From positions 36,916,240 through 36,980,239 of the forward strand of contig CM064425.1 of NCBI GenBank assembly GCA_032690845.1: 64,000 nt of DNA, read 5' to 3'. Under the pieces are notes generated by a model. The model searched no databases. It had not been told where the DNA came from and saw only the letters and a list, made by a program, of their open reading frames with translations. The DNA is from Eleusine coracana subsp. coracana. Lineage: Eukaryota > Streptophyta > Magnoliopsida > Poales > Poaceae. This document shows, piece by piece, positions 44,992 through 55,253 of the stretch (the stretch's first letter is position 1; each line of letters begins with the position of its first letter). Position numbers and translations under genes: made by a program.

Positions 44992-46559
44992 ATGGCAGGA
45001 GGATAGGACAAGGAAAAGGGCAAGGTGATAGAGAAGCCTAAACGCAAGAAGAGGACCAGGCTGGACCCAGAGTCAGAGAGGGCCAGACAGATGGCACAGC
45101 ACCTGGATGACATGAAGACTTCAAGCAGGATACCCGGATCATGGTTGATCACGGGTACACAGAAAGACGACCAGGGTCACAGGAGGAGCACCAAGCAGAG
45201 GACAGCAGTTCCAGAGCTGTATACAGGAGTGAGTCTACCACCATGGTCACAAGGTACTCCGGCTTCTCGTCAGGAGAGGTCGACGAGACCTGCAGAGCAG
45301 GGATCCTCCAGGCAGCAGAAGGAGTCCGAGGAGGAGGAGGAGAGCTAAGAGTCAGAGTGTGAGGAGTCTGACCAAGGAGGAGGAGGAGAGCTCAGAGTTA
45401 GTCTGAGGAGGAGGAAACTGAGCAGCCAGCATAGACAGGACCCCAGAGGTCAGCTCACCGGGTAGAAGACCCGTACTGCACCTATGAGGTGTGCACCAGG
45501 AGGCTGCAGCGACTTGTAGCAGCAGCCAGAGAGGGAGACATCCTTAAGGTTCCTGCCAAGGACCTTAAGGCGAGTCGTCTCGTCTCCTTCAAGACGTGGG
45601 TTCTAGTCCCCAAGCACCTTGCTGTAGGAGAGAGGTACCAGACAAGGCTCCAGAGGAGGATAGGAGAGGGTCTGAGACGCTACCTTGCCAGGAAAGGCAA
45701 GGCTGGACTTTTCGGGCCGCAGCAGTACATGACCTACCCGACCATGAGGAGGGCCACAGGCACCGACATGGAGCAGTACCTCACGTACTTGCCTGGACTA
45801 GCAGAATTAGTTACTACTCCATATAGATACAGAGAGGACATAGTCATGGAGTTCTATGCTACATTATGGGTAGCCAGAGACCGCTCAAAGATTTGGTTCT
45901 TATACAGAGGAGAGCCCTAGTGCTTGACCAGGGAGGACCTCATAGCTGCACTAGGGCTCCTTACTTCAGACTTGCAGTTGTACAGGAGTGCTTACCCGAC
46001 CTTCGTTCCACCCCGCAGACCACAGGAAGGGATGCTACCTCCAGACGAGATGGTGTTAGTCGCCTTTCCACCACCACACACTCCAGGGTTTGATAGATGC
46101 CCTGCTAGGCTCATAGCAGAGGCGAAGGTGGTCAAAGCGATACTCACCAGGACTATCATCCCTCGGTCTGGATACAGAGAGGAGTTCACACTTCTTCACC
46201 AGTGGACAGCGGCAGCTATCCTGAGGAGACAACACTTCAACTTGGCAGATCTAATGATAGCTAAGATGGAGGAGGTGATCTCGAGAGTTGGAGGAAGACA
46301 CCTAGTCTATGGGCCGTACATTTGCTATCTTCTGAGGAGACTAGGGCATGTGACTGAGGAGCAGTACGACACATTCCCTGAGGTGACAACCAGCTATTCA
46401 CCTCGAGTCCCTAGGGGATCGCAGTCAGCCTCGAGTCAGCAGACGAGAGAGGAGGAGCAGGAGTCACCACCAGTCACTCACGAGCAGGCAGCTCATCGAG
46501 AGACGGTGCTTCGTGAGTTAGCCAGTACAGGAGCACCTCCCCAGCCTGCAGGTACATAG
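44992..46559 (+). pseudogene. S1 extra ORF (plant transposon-type 'Transposase_32'-like protein)
   Basis: MAGG at 44992 is followed by an early TAG, then a basic acidic-tailed region (KPKRKKRTRLDPESERARQM). A second frame (45489-46559) holds the globular part: LKASRLVSFKTWVLVPKHLA, YREDIVMEFYATLWVARDRS, then, after TAG at 45918, LTREDLIAALGL, ILTRTIIPRSGYREEFTLLH and HFNLADLMIAKMEEVI. The order (a VxEFYAxL strand, an LxxEDLxxxLGL helix, and an RSGYxxxxTxLHQW motif) resembles a family annotated as putative plant transposon proteins; I am moderately sure. No catalytic motif is evident. The function is unknown. Confidence 0.6.
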
Positions 46560-47470
46560 TAAGAGGACGCCGCTTCCATGGCAGCACTTGCATGACGACT
46601 GAGTGACTTTATTCAGAACTCAGTTGAGGAGATGTGTCAGATCATGGAGGTCATCAGAGGACAGGTAGAGCTTCAGAGACAACAGATGATGCTGATGACT
46701 ACACTGATGACCTAGATGGCAGAGATGACTTAGAGGCAGGCCAGTCAGCAGCCAGGACCTTCTACTCTTCCATAATTTCAGCCGTTGCAGACACAACCGG
46801 GACCCTTCACTGCTACGATGATAGCCCAGTCTTCTGGACTACCTTCACTTTGAGGGGTGCTACCGACAGGGGGAGCAGGATAGACTTGCTCACCAGCTCA
46901 GTTCTCCCCAGTATCCGCCTTCTCAGTATCTGCGTTGTTTACTTCATTGTAACACTCTTCTACTTCGCAAATGGCAGGACCCTCCACATCTCACCAGCAG
47001 TTACCAACTAGGAGTCTGACATTCTCAGAGGTTGTGCACACTACTCGAGCAGACTCTCAGACAGCCCCAGAGACAGCAACAGTTCCACCTTCTTCTGTTA
47101 TAGACACTATGCTTGTCACATCTGAGGTAGTAGAGAATCTTGTCCGTCGAGGCTTCACTCAGGAGGATGTGGATGACCTTGCTCTTCTTTAGGCGTCAGT
47201 TGCTGAGGAGACATCCACAGTCCCCCTAGCAGGGCAGGACAGAGGGTCTAAGTCACCAGTAGACCTTGTGTATTTTGAGCAGCTAGATGCTCAGGTGTCG
47301 CAGGCTCAGGCAGAGCAGCAGGACCTAGCACACGAGCAGCCCAGAGCAGAGCCCTCAGAGGACATTGCTGCACCACCTCCTTCGACCATGAGCGCTTGTT
47401 GCCAAAGGGGAGAAGTAGTCATAGGTCTAGGAGGAGTGGGGGTGCGATCCTATGCGATCAAGAGGTAGTA
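46560..47470 (+). pseudogene. S1 extra ORF, Gln/Ser-rich C-terminal remnants
   Basis: Broken frames with low-complexity Gln, Pro and Ser content: HHQQ-type stretches, SLTFSEVVHTTRADSQTAPE and VENLVRRGFTQEDVDDLALL, then EQLDAQVSQAQAEQQDLAHE. It probably continued the preceding protein. No domain is recognised. Confidence 0.45.
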
Positions 47471-47996
47471 GCATGTATCTAGGGGCAGCATAAGTGTACT
47501 TGGGTTTCGGATATAGATACATTTGGATCTTAGTTTGATGGATTTATCGACATGTTCATGGATTTTGATGAATCATGGTTTTCATTCGCTTGTGTTTGAC
47601 TCACCTTGATCTCACTTGGTTTATTTTCATACGCAGTGCCTTGTTTTCCTTTATTTATCCTGTTTGCCTATGTATGATGTCATGATCATGATTGCTTGCT
47701 TTTAATTCCTATGCATTGCCATGCTATCCTATTGCATATCATCATTCATGTCTTCAATTGCATGTATTTATGCTTTAATTAATATCTTCACATGACATGC
47801 ATGCATATCATCTAGAGTGTGCTTCTCTTTTCATTCTCTTAGCTCTTGATGATGCTTGATTGAGTAAGACCTTGTTTGTTCTTTGCTTATGCTTTTGAGG
47901 TTCCTCTTGATCGTAGTATAGCTCTTTTAGCCTTATTGTTTCTTGATAAAATTATGCTAAGTAGTGGTTGTCATCAATCACCAAAAAGGGGGAGAT
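47471..47996 (+). other. S1 3' untranslated region and polypurine tract
   Basis: T-rich sequence without a gene, ending in CAAAAAGGGGGAGAT (47982-47996). The purine run primes plus-strand synthesis and directly abuts the 3' LTR. Confidence 0.8.
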
Positions 47997-48056
47997 TGTA
48001 AGCTTCATGACCATTGATGATTGGATCCCCAAGTATAGGAAATCGCTAGGGACAGT
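47997..48056 (+). repeat. S1 3' LTR fragment (60 bp)
   Basis: TGTAAGCTTCATGACC matches the start of the 5' LTR at 39552. It is cut after GACAG, where the C3 LTR begins. Confidence 0.85.
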
Positions 48057-49754
48057 TGAAGGACCGAGAAGGCGACCAGAGGGGGGGGGGGTGAATGGGA
48101 GCCAATTAAAATTCTTCCAAGAACTTGGCCTGTATCCCATTTACTACCCAAACCAACCTCTAACCAAATCACCTAGATTACACACAACAACTTGTGATGT
48201 GCAAACAATAAATGCAAACAATAAAGATCCGAGAAATGTCAAAACTGAGCTTGATGGAAGTTCCGTGGTGCCCGACAAAAGTTCCAAAGTCTACGACAAA
48301 GGTTCTGTCATTCATGGAAGTTCCGGGCAATAGAAGTTCTGTCACTCACGGAAGTTCCGTGGTCCTTAACGGAAATTCTGTCTGGGCGACAGAAGTTCTG
48401 TCATGGATAGAACATCAGCTCCGTTTTGGAAAGCAAATTGTCAAAACCCTATCAAACAAACTCCAAAAATCATGAAATTTGGATAAGCTCATCCATAAGG
48501 CATCATGACTCTACTCTAAAGAGATCCACTCAACTAGCACAAGGAATCATCATGAATTTCAGATCTTGTGCCAAGAACACCAAAAAAAAGAACTTGGAGA
48601 AACCTGCGAAATCAAAGGTGCTCGTGCCTTTGATTCGGTCAAGGACCTATATATGGTTGTTCTAGCACATCATAGCACAAAGATCCCCCAAGAAATCCAT
48701 CCCAAAACTCACTCAGGAATGAGATCGAAAATCACCACAAAAATAGCTCCTAAAATAGGGAAAAGGAGAAATTCGGGATTTAGGGAGAGAGGAAGAACTT
48801 GAGCATGAATTTGAATCTCATATCATTGATTCATCAAGTCAAGATACATGGATACCTGGCTAGGAAGCCACCCTCTTCCTCCCACTATTTGGAAGAGCAA
48901 GAGATGTCTCTCACACACCCACTACTCTCCTGTAATACATGGGGACCTCTCCTAGCACTTTGAATGAAGACCTAAGGCAAGGCTATGGGAAAAAGAGGCC
49001 CCTCTTCCACCAGCCCTACCTCTCCTTATATAAGCCTAGGGGTTGTCCTAAAGACCATCCTACCCCTCACCTACAATAGATTGCCACCTACAACAAGGGG
49101 CACAACCATCCATCTTTTTCCTCATCGCCCGAATGCTCTCGGGCCCTTCACAAGTTTGCTTCACCTCAAGGCAAGCTCTGTGATGGTGCCACGTGCACCA
49201 CCACCGGTTTTGAGACCCAAACCAGGAAACCACCTTGCACGCTTCTTAAAGCTCGACTTCTTGATGTCGACGCGTGTCACCTTGTCACGCGATCCTGACC
49301 ACCGGCAAGTCTCTCCCGGTCTCGCTCCATTGGGCCCCCTTGTCACTTGCACCAGCAACCCGTTCGCCTTGACTTGGTCCACACGCCGTCTTCATCACCT
49401 CCACGGTTTTGAGGCTCAACCGCAAAACCGTTCGTGCTTCTTTCCTCTCCACGTGTACGGTGTGGCTCACCCTTGACTTCACCCGGCCCCAAGTCCCCTA
49501 CTAGTGCTTGATCCTCTTGCCGTTGACTGCCAAGTTGACTCCATTGACCTACACATCATGAGACAAGCAAACACATTTTCCTTCTCTTGCAAACTCTCCA
49601 ACATCCTCATCAACTCCCGGTTAGTCATAACCATAACAATGCACACACTCATGCAATCCCTAGATTCCCGCATTTAAACTCAAACACCGAATCAACCAAA
49701 GTCAATTACTCATCACATATTGCAAACCATGGCACATATCCACATGGTTTCTCA
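48057..49754 (-). repeat. C3 3' LTR (1698 bp)
   Basis: Plus strand from TGAAGGACCGAGAAGG to CACATGGTTTCTCA; minus-strand start TGAGAAACCATGTGG. The minus-strand polypurine tract CTCATCAAGGGGGAGA lies at 49756-49771. A G run is at 48079-48088, as in the C2 LTR. Confidence 0.9.
48253..48402. repeat. GACAGAAGTTCTGTC palindrome cluster in the C3 LTR
   Basis: Eight copies of GACAGAAGTTCTGTC or ACGGAAGTTCCGT. Centres: 48260, 48281, 48302, 48320, 48336, 48354, 48375 and 48395; steps 16-21. The flanks match those of the C2 cluster. Confidence 0.9.
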
Positions 49755-51024
49755 ATCTCCCCCTTGATGAGTACATTGACAACATCAAATGCACAGGATT
49801 AGAGATTTGAATTGTGAAACCGAATAACCACATCTAAATGGCCAAACCCAAAGAAAAGGTGAAAAGTAGCCATCTAGCATAAGAGGGATCACAAAACCAA
49901 GAGTTAAGACCCAATATTTTCTCCCCCTTTGGCAATGAACTCATCAAAGAAGCAAAAGAACAAGCATGCAATGTATGAAAATGCAAACCTAAGGAGCTTC
50001 AACAAATATGCCAACAAGCATTTATCCTTGCTAATCATAAACATAGAGCTATGAAGTGTCAAAGTAATAACTCACAATCATACAAAGACCAAAAATAAAT
50101 AGCAAGGCACAAACACCAAGAGCTATACAAGCTAAGCAAAAAGATTGACTAGCTTAGATACAATCATATTTGCTCATCATGAGAGAAGCTGCCACCACAT
50201 GTATAAGTACTCCCATCCAAGGCAAAGCAAGCATCATGTGAATCAAAAGACACTAGCCAGACTAAAAAGGAGGGAGAAAGACATATTTTATTAGATGATC
50301 CTCATGCAACTTCTAATCCGTGCGGAGGGTCACACGACTAGGTATGGGAAACACCCCGAGGCTTCAAAGCCCAATTTTTGGATTTAGCATTTTTATGTAA
50401 CTTCTAATCCATGCGAAGGGTCGCACGACTGGGTACAGCAAACACCCTGAGGCTTCGAAGCATAATTTTCATTTGATTAACTTAACTTGCAAAGAAAAAG
50501 CAGAAGTTTCAGCATTCCTTTGCGGCAAAAGGAACAAACATTCCTACAATGTTCCATCATGAGCTAAATATTTGCAAAGCCACATTTCACAAACACAAGG
50601 TGTCAAGGCCAATACATCCTCTATACTAGCCCTAATGCAAGTTTTGAGAAGGATAAAAGCAATATTCACATGGTGAGCAAGTTTTGGCAAGATTAGTTCA
50701 TAAGGTTCAGAAAAAGCCAAGTTCACCTTTATGATTAGCAAGTTGCTCAAATGAGTCTATAACAGGCCATCTAGAAAATCCAAGCATGAGAGATTGCTAT
50801 CACATCAACACAACTTAGCTCAAGCTCAATCATAGCAATGGGAAATGCAAGAAAGCATAAGATTCAAAGCTCATCTATCAATGCATATATTATATATGAG
50901 ATGCAATTCGAAAAAGATAAGATACATATATACAAAAAGAGCAACTCCCCCTCAAATGATGTCATAAGAATGGCAAACACCATGCTCCCCCCTAAGAAAA
51001 GCAAATCTCGATGTATTTAGGGGC
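49755..51024 (-). other. C3 3' untranslated internal region
   Basis: About 1.25 kb, AT-rich, with no supported gene. It includes the polypurine tract and a 75-bp direct repeat. Confidence 0.7.
50305..50470. repeat. 75-bp direct repeat in the C3 3' region
   Basis: ACTTCTAATCCGTGCGGAGG (about 50309) and ACTTCTAATCCATGCGAAGG (about 50399) start two copies, each continuing through CGACT-GGTA, AAACACC and GAGGCTTC. About 90 bp apart. Confidence 0.85.
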
Positions 51025-52105
51025 TTAGTGAGAATATGCCAATTGGTGTTTAGTGTCAATGTATTTGAGCTCAACATTTCCCTTCTCAACATTGTCTGTC
51101 AGGAAGTGGAATCTCACATTTATGTGTTTGACCTTACCATGTTGGACTGGGTTTTTGGCTAGGAAAATGGCACTCGAGTTATCACACATGAGTGAAACAC
51201 TCTTAAAGGTTAACCCATAGTCTCTCATGGTGGACACTATCAATAGGATTTGTGAGGAGCAGCTAGCGGCAGCAACATACTCAGCCTCTGTGGTGGATTG
51301 GGCTACACTCGACTGCTTATGAGAAGACCAATAGATCAAAGAAGTACCCAAGAAATGGGAAGTCCCAGAAGTGCTCTTCCTATCAATTCTACACCCAGCA
51401 AAGTCCGCATCCGAATACCCATTGAGATCAAGAGATGAAGATGCAGAGTACCAAAGACCAAACTCAATGGTGTATTTTAGATACCTGAAGATGCATGTGA
51501 CAGCTTTGTGATGAGTCACCCTTAGGGAAGCTTGAAAGCGAGCACAAAGATACACCGCAAAGTGGATGTTGGGTCTTGTTGTCGTCAGGTACAAGAGGGA
51601 GCTGATCATGCTCCTGTACTCCCATTGGTCCACTGGTTCAAAGTCTTCGTCTGGGTCAAGTGTCGTTGTGGTGGACATTGGAGTTGATAACGGCTTCACA
51701 TTGACCATCTCGAACTTCTTTAGGAGGTCCTTTGTGTACTTGGCTTGATGTACGAAGGTACCTTGCTTGCACTGCTTGATTTAAAGTCCAAGGAAGAAGG
51801 TGAGATCTCCCATCATCGACATCTGAGATTCACTTTCCATAGCTTCCTAAAATCTGAACACAAGAGCATGAGAGGAACCACCAAAGATGATATCATCCAT
51901 GTATATCTAAACCATTAGAAAGTCATTGCCTAGCTTAAGAGTGAACATGGTTTTGTCAACACACCCCATGACATACCCGCGCTCTAGCAAGAAAGTCTTA
52001 AGCCTAGCATACCATGTCCTGGGTGCTTGCTTTAGCCCGTACAAAGCCTTCTGAAGCTTGTACACTCGGTTGGGGTATTTGTGGTGCTAAAAGCCAGGTG
52101 GTTGT
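51025..52105 (-). pseudogene. C3 reverse transcriptase (C-terminal) and RNase H
   Basis: From A1 leftward: KALYGLKQAPRTWYARLKTF, the catalytic IYMDDIIFGGSS (a stop just before it, TAG for the CAG of the usual VQIYVDD), then MSTTTTLDPDEDFEPVDQWE, GYSDADFAGCRIDRKSTSG and EAEYVAAASCSSQILLIVST, the copia RNase H. The N-terminal RT part lies at 62442-62913. RNase H continues HLTDNVEKGNVELKYIDTKH with SH near the end. Stops near 51843 and 51780 are also present. Confidence 0.85.
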
Positions 52106-53205
52106 TGGTGGTAGTTTCTAGACGCCCATTTTATCTACCAAAAAGGGATGGTTTGTGTCTTAATTTGGTGGTCTGGACTAACAATTAACCCCATATTTGC
52201 ATATATTTATAGTTGTTCTGTTTTGGATGTAATCACAGAAAACAGGTGTAAAACAGGGCAATCATGGATAAAGAACTAAAGGGTAACGAAGATGGGCCAG
52301 ATACGGAGCCGCGCTGATCAACACGGGCCTGTGCCGATCGGTGCAGCAGGAGAAGATGACAAAAACACGATTCGGTCCAGGAAAGACGAAGGCCCAGCCC
52401 AGTATGAGTTAGAGTCGGTGGAAGTTGACCTAATCCTGTCAAGTATAAAAGGAATATAATTATAAAGAGCCAAGGGAGAACCGGAGAGACGGCGATCGCG
52501 AGAATCAATTATTAGAACTAGGGTTCCAGGATATTGGCGGTGAAGGTTGGTCAACACCGACGAGATCCACCAGAAGGGAGGTCGCGCCGATCGGCGCGAC
52601 GCTTGCGCCGATTGGCACGTGCGTGTTCCAGCGCTATTTCTCACCCCTCTGCTATGTCTAGCGGAAGGATGAGTGAGTAGTCTCATATTCTCTTCTCTGG
52701 TGCGGGGATCTGGTCATGTAACTCTCATACTTGTTGATACTCTCTCGATGAATTTAATCTATGTGATGAACTTTATTGCACATCTATCTATCCCTTTCAT
52801 TAGTGTATTGTCCAATACACTTTTGCCCATTACATAGTGCAAGAAACCAGTGGGGAGCTAATAGCCTCTGTAGTGACAGCCAGGGTGAACGACACCACCA
52901 TGTCTTGTAGCATATTAGAGTCATCACTCGAGTTGATAAGAATAAGGTTGCATGCTAGTGAACCAATCCTAAGGAGAGAATCCATCATCATCCTGTTACC
53001 TCTTCAATAACATTCACCTTCCACTTTCTCACCGTCATCATTCACATCAACCAAACCATTGCAATTTGTTAGTAACCCTTTAATAGTATTAGTTCCGCTC
53101 GTTTCCTGTGGATTCGATAACCTTAGAATACTCTGAGGGAAAAAGAGCTACAACTGTACACCATCCTCTTGCGGTATATAAGTGGGTGCGTAATTACGAC
53201 CAACA
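52106..53205 (+). repeat. A1 5' LTR (about 1100 bp)
   Basis: Ends with GACCAACA. The start is TGTTGGTGG at 52103 or TGGTGG at 52106; the target duplication favours 52106. Compared with the 3' LTR, the first 370 bp differ noticeably, the rest little. Two palindrome pairs lie at 52311-52345 and 52584-52618. Confidence 0.9.
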
Positions 53206-53216
53206 AGCCCTTTTTA

Positions 53217-53234
53217 TGGCGCCGTTGCCGGGGA
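53217..53234 (+). promoter_or_regulatory. A1 primer-binding site (tRNA-Asp type)
   Basis: TGGCGCCGTTGCCGGGGA is complementary to the 3' end of plant tRNA-Asp; 11 bases after the LTR. Confidence 0.85.
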
Positions 53235-53327
53235 ACAAGCCAGTTCTTTTACTATTAATATTTTACTAACGTCTAATCCTCTCTTTTCTAGTTGTTTTCG
53301 TTTTTGTGTTTTGTGTGAATTTTTAGG

Positions 53328-54470
53328 ATGAGTACGATAGGACCTTCTCTGACGCTCAGGGAACTTTCTCTACCATCTCCAGATGTGCTGGTACCTCAAT
53401 CCTCAGATGAGAAGGTCAGGGCCTCCTCGTATGTGTTGAACCCCATTATCATTAGCATGGCTGAAGCAAACAAGTTCTTAGGAGCGAAAGAGGAGAACCC
53501 GTATGCTCACTTACAAGATTTGGAGGCACTTTGCCAAACATTCCATCATGAGGGAGTGCCTCGGGATCTTTACAGGTGGCTGCTTTTCCCATTCTCTTTA
53601 GGAGGAAAAGCCAAAGAGTTGCACAAGGCAACATCTCGAGAAGCAAAAGGTATGTGGAGTGAGTTAGTTGGAAATTTTTGTCTCCACTATTTTCCTTTGC
53701 CACGGGTGCAGAAGTTGAGAAGGTAAGTGGTGAACTTCTTACAAGAAGATGAAGAATCTCTCGCGGAAGCCTGGACGCGTTTTCAAACATTGTTGAAACA
53801 AGGACCTGACCTCGGCATTGATGAGAATATGTGCACTTAAACCTTCTACATGGCCATAAACAAGGCATCGAGGATGCATTTGGATGGATCGGACGGAGGA
53901 AGTTTTCCGAAATTGACAGCCAAGGTAGGGATCGAATTGATAGGCAAAATTGCCGAGAATGAAGCTTTACACAAGCATTGGGAAGAATATCAAGAACCAA
54001 ATCGGCAATGCCCAGGAGTTATGCAGAAGGAAGAGTCGCCAGCTGAACAGATCTTGATGTCCGAGAGTAGATCAATGATTACTTCGGAGCAATTCGAAGA
54101 AATAAAGCCTATTGGACCCGCCTCTGTGGATCTGACGTGTGCGCTGATTGGCGCAATCTCTGAGCCGATCGGCGCAGTCGCGACGACAGGAGAACCGATC
54201 ACCCTGACGACTCCGTCAAGTAGCAAGGAATATACCAAGATAGAAGCTGCGATCCTGGACAACCACCTGAAGGAATTTGAAGGGAACTTTGCTAAACCAA
54301 AGGGGGATAGAACATTGGTGAATGCTAAACCACTTGATGAATTTGAGCCGATGGACTGGATTCCCATTGATTTTTCGCGCGAGTTGCTCAATATGAGAAG
54401 ATCCTTCAGTCCGCAAGACGCCTGTGAAGCCGGAATTGAGTATAATTTCCCAAGTAATCGCCTCAAGTAG
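53328..54470 (+). pseudogene. A1 gag
   Basis: Start MSTIGPSLTLRELSLPSPDV. The gag core reads NPYAHLQDLEALCQTFHHEG, LYRWLLFPFSLGGKAKELHK and GMWSELVGNFCLHYF, then continues past stops at 53727 and 53838 (both TAA) in the same frame. The C-terminal part includes a palindrome pair (54141-54176, read as CALIGAISEPIGAV). A TAG at 54468 ends it before protease. No zinc knuckle is seen. Confidence 0.85.
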
Positions 54471-55253
54471 GAAGTTTTCGATCAAGATATTATTGGGAGA
54501 GTTTTAGGGAAGCTTTACAAGGATGATATAGAGCTTGATGGAACAGAGGTGAAACAAGTGAAGAGATTGCTAGACAGTTGCTTTGAGCCATCCCCCTACG
54601 AAGGATTGTGTGGTGTGTATGCTGTAGGTCTCACTGAAGAGGAAAAAGAAGAACCGTACATACCATGTGAGATATCGGAGAAGAAATTTCCGAAAGCCTT
54701 GTGTGACTTTGGTTCTCGTGTCAGCTTGATGACTTATGATGCATTCATGAGCATGCCTTATGGAACTCAACAGCGGCTGATGGGGACTGAACTTGAGCTC
54801 ATCATGGCGGATGGTAGGAAGACCAAGCCACTGGGAGTGATCAAAAACATCGAAATTGAGATCAGCTCAAAAACAATACCGGTAGATTTCTTTGTTCTAG
54901 ACAATAAAGAAACTGGGGTTGAAGATATCATTCTGAGAAGGCCATTATTAAGATTAGTACAAGCTGTTCTGGATGCTGGGAAAGGTCAAATTACGCTACA
55001 CCTGGGAGAGGAAGAAGTGCGATTTCAATTTAATGATCCGTCTCATCAAGACTCTTCTTACTATCAGGAATTCTGCCCAGAGGAAGACGAGAGGATAGGG
55101 ATGGATATGGGAGACCCACTGGATGACATCATGCGTGGAACTGACGAGTATACTGCCAGCGCCGATCGGCGCGATGCTTGCGCCGATCGGCTCAACCAGG
55201 AAAATCCTAATTTTTAACCTCTCGGGGAGCTGAATCCAGATGAAGCGCCAGAA
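54471..55253 (+). pseudogene. A1 aspartic protease
   Basis: Same frame. The protease motif is KALCDFGSRVSLMTYDAF; Athila has CDLGASVNLM, so the catalytic Asp is kept and Gly conserved. It continues ELELIMADGRKTKPLGVIKN, IPVDFFVLD and a degenerate LGRPFL (IILRRPLLRL). The tail holds another palindrome pair (55159-55193). A TAA at 55216 separates it from RT. Confidence 0.8.

Larger units (their letters stand above)
39552..48056 (+). mobile_element. S1: non-autonomous SIRE-like copia element
   Basis: Plus-strand element: 5' LTR, primer site, gag with Cys motifs, a long spacer, an extra ORF and a polypurine tract, then 60 bp of 3' LTR before C3 interrupts it. No protease, integrase, RT or RNase H is present, so it depends on enzymes from elsewhere. 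It inserted in the C2 LTR after CTAGG. Confidence 0.85.
48057..52105 (-). mobile_element. C3, 3' part: second C-family copia element
   Basis: Minus-strand copia element with its 3' LTR on the left, inserted in the S1 3' LTR. Its pol is split by A1 and continues at 62442. The 5' end lies beyond 64000. Confidence 0.9.

Noticed and set aside
45025..46559. Host gene interpretation of the S1 extra ORF
   Set aside because: It lies between gag and the polypurine tract of one LTR element, in the same orientation, and resembles transposon-associated proteins; a captured host gene remains possible but is not shown.
49161..49482. Frames in the C3 LTR (65-163 codons on both strands)
   Set aside because: Inside an LTR, no motifs, not shared with the C2 LTR in a frame-preserving way.
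53217..53234. Possible tRNA gene fragments at TGGCGCC and TGGTATCA sites
   Set aside because: They are primer-binding sites beside LTR ends; no cloverleaf is present around them.
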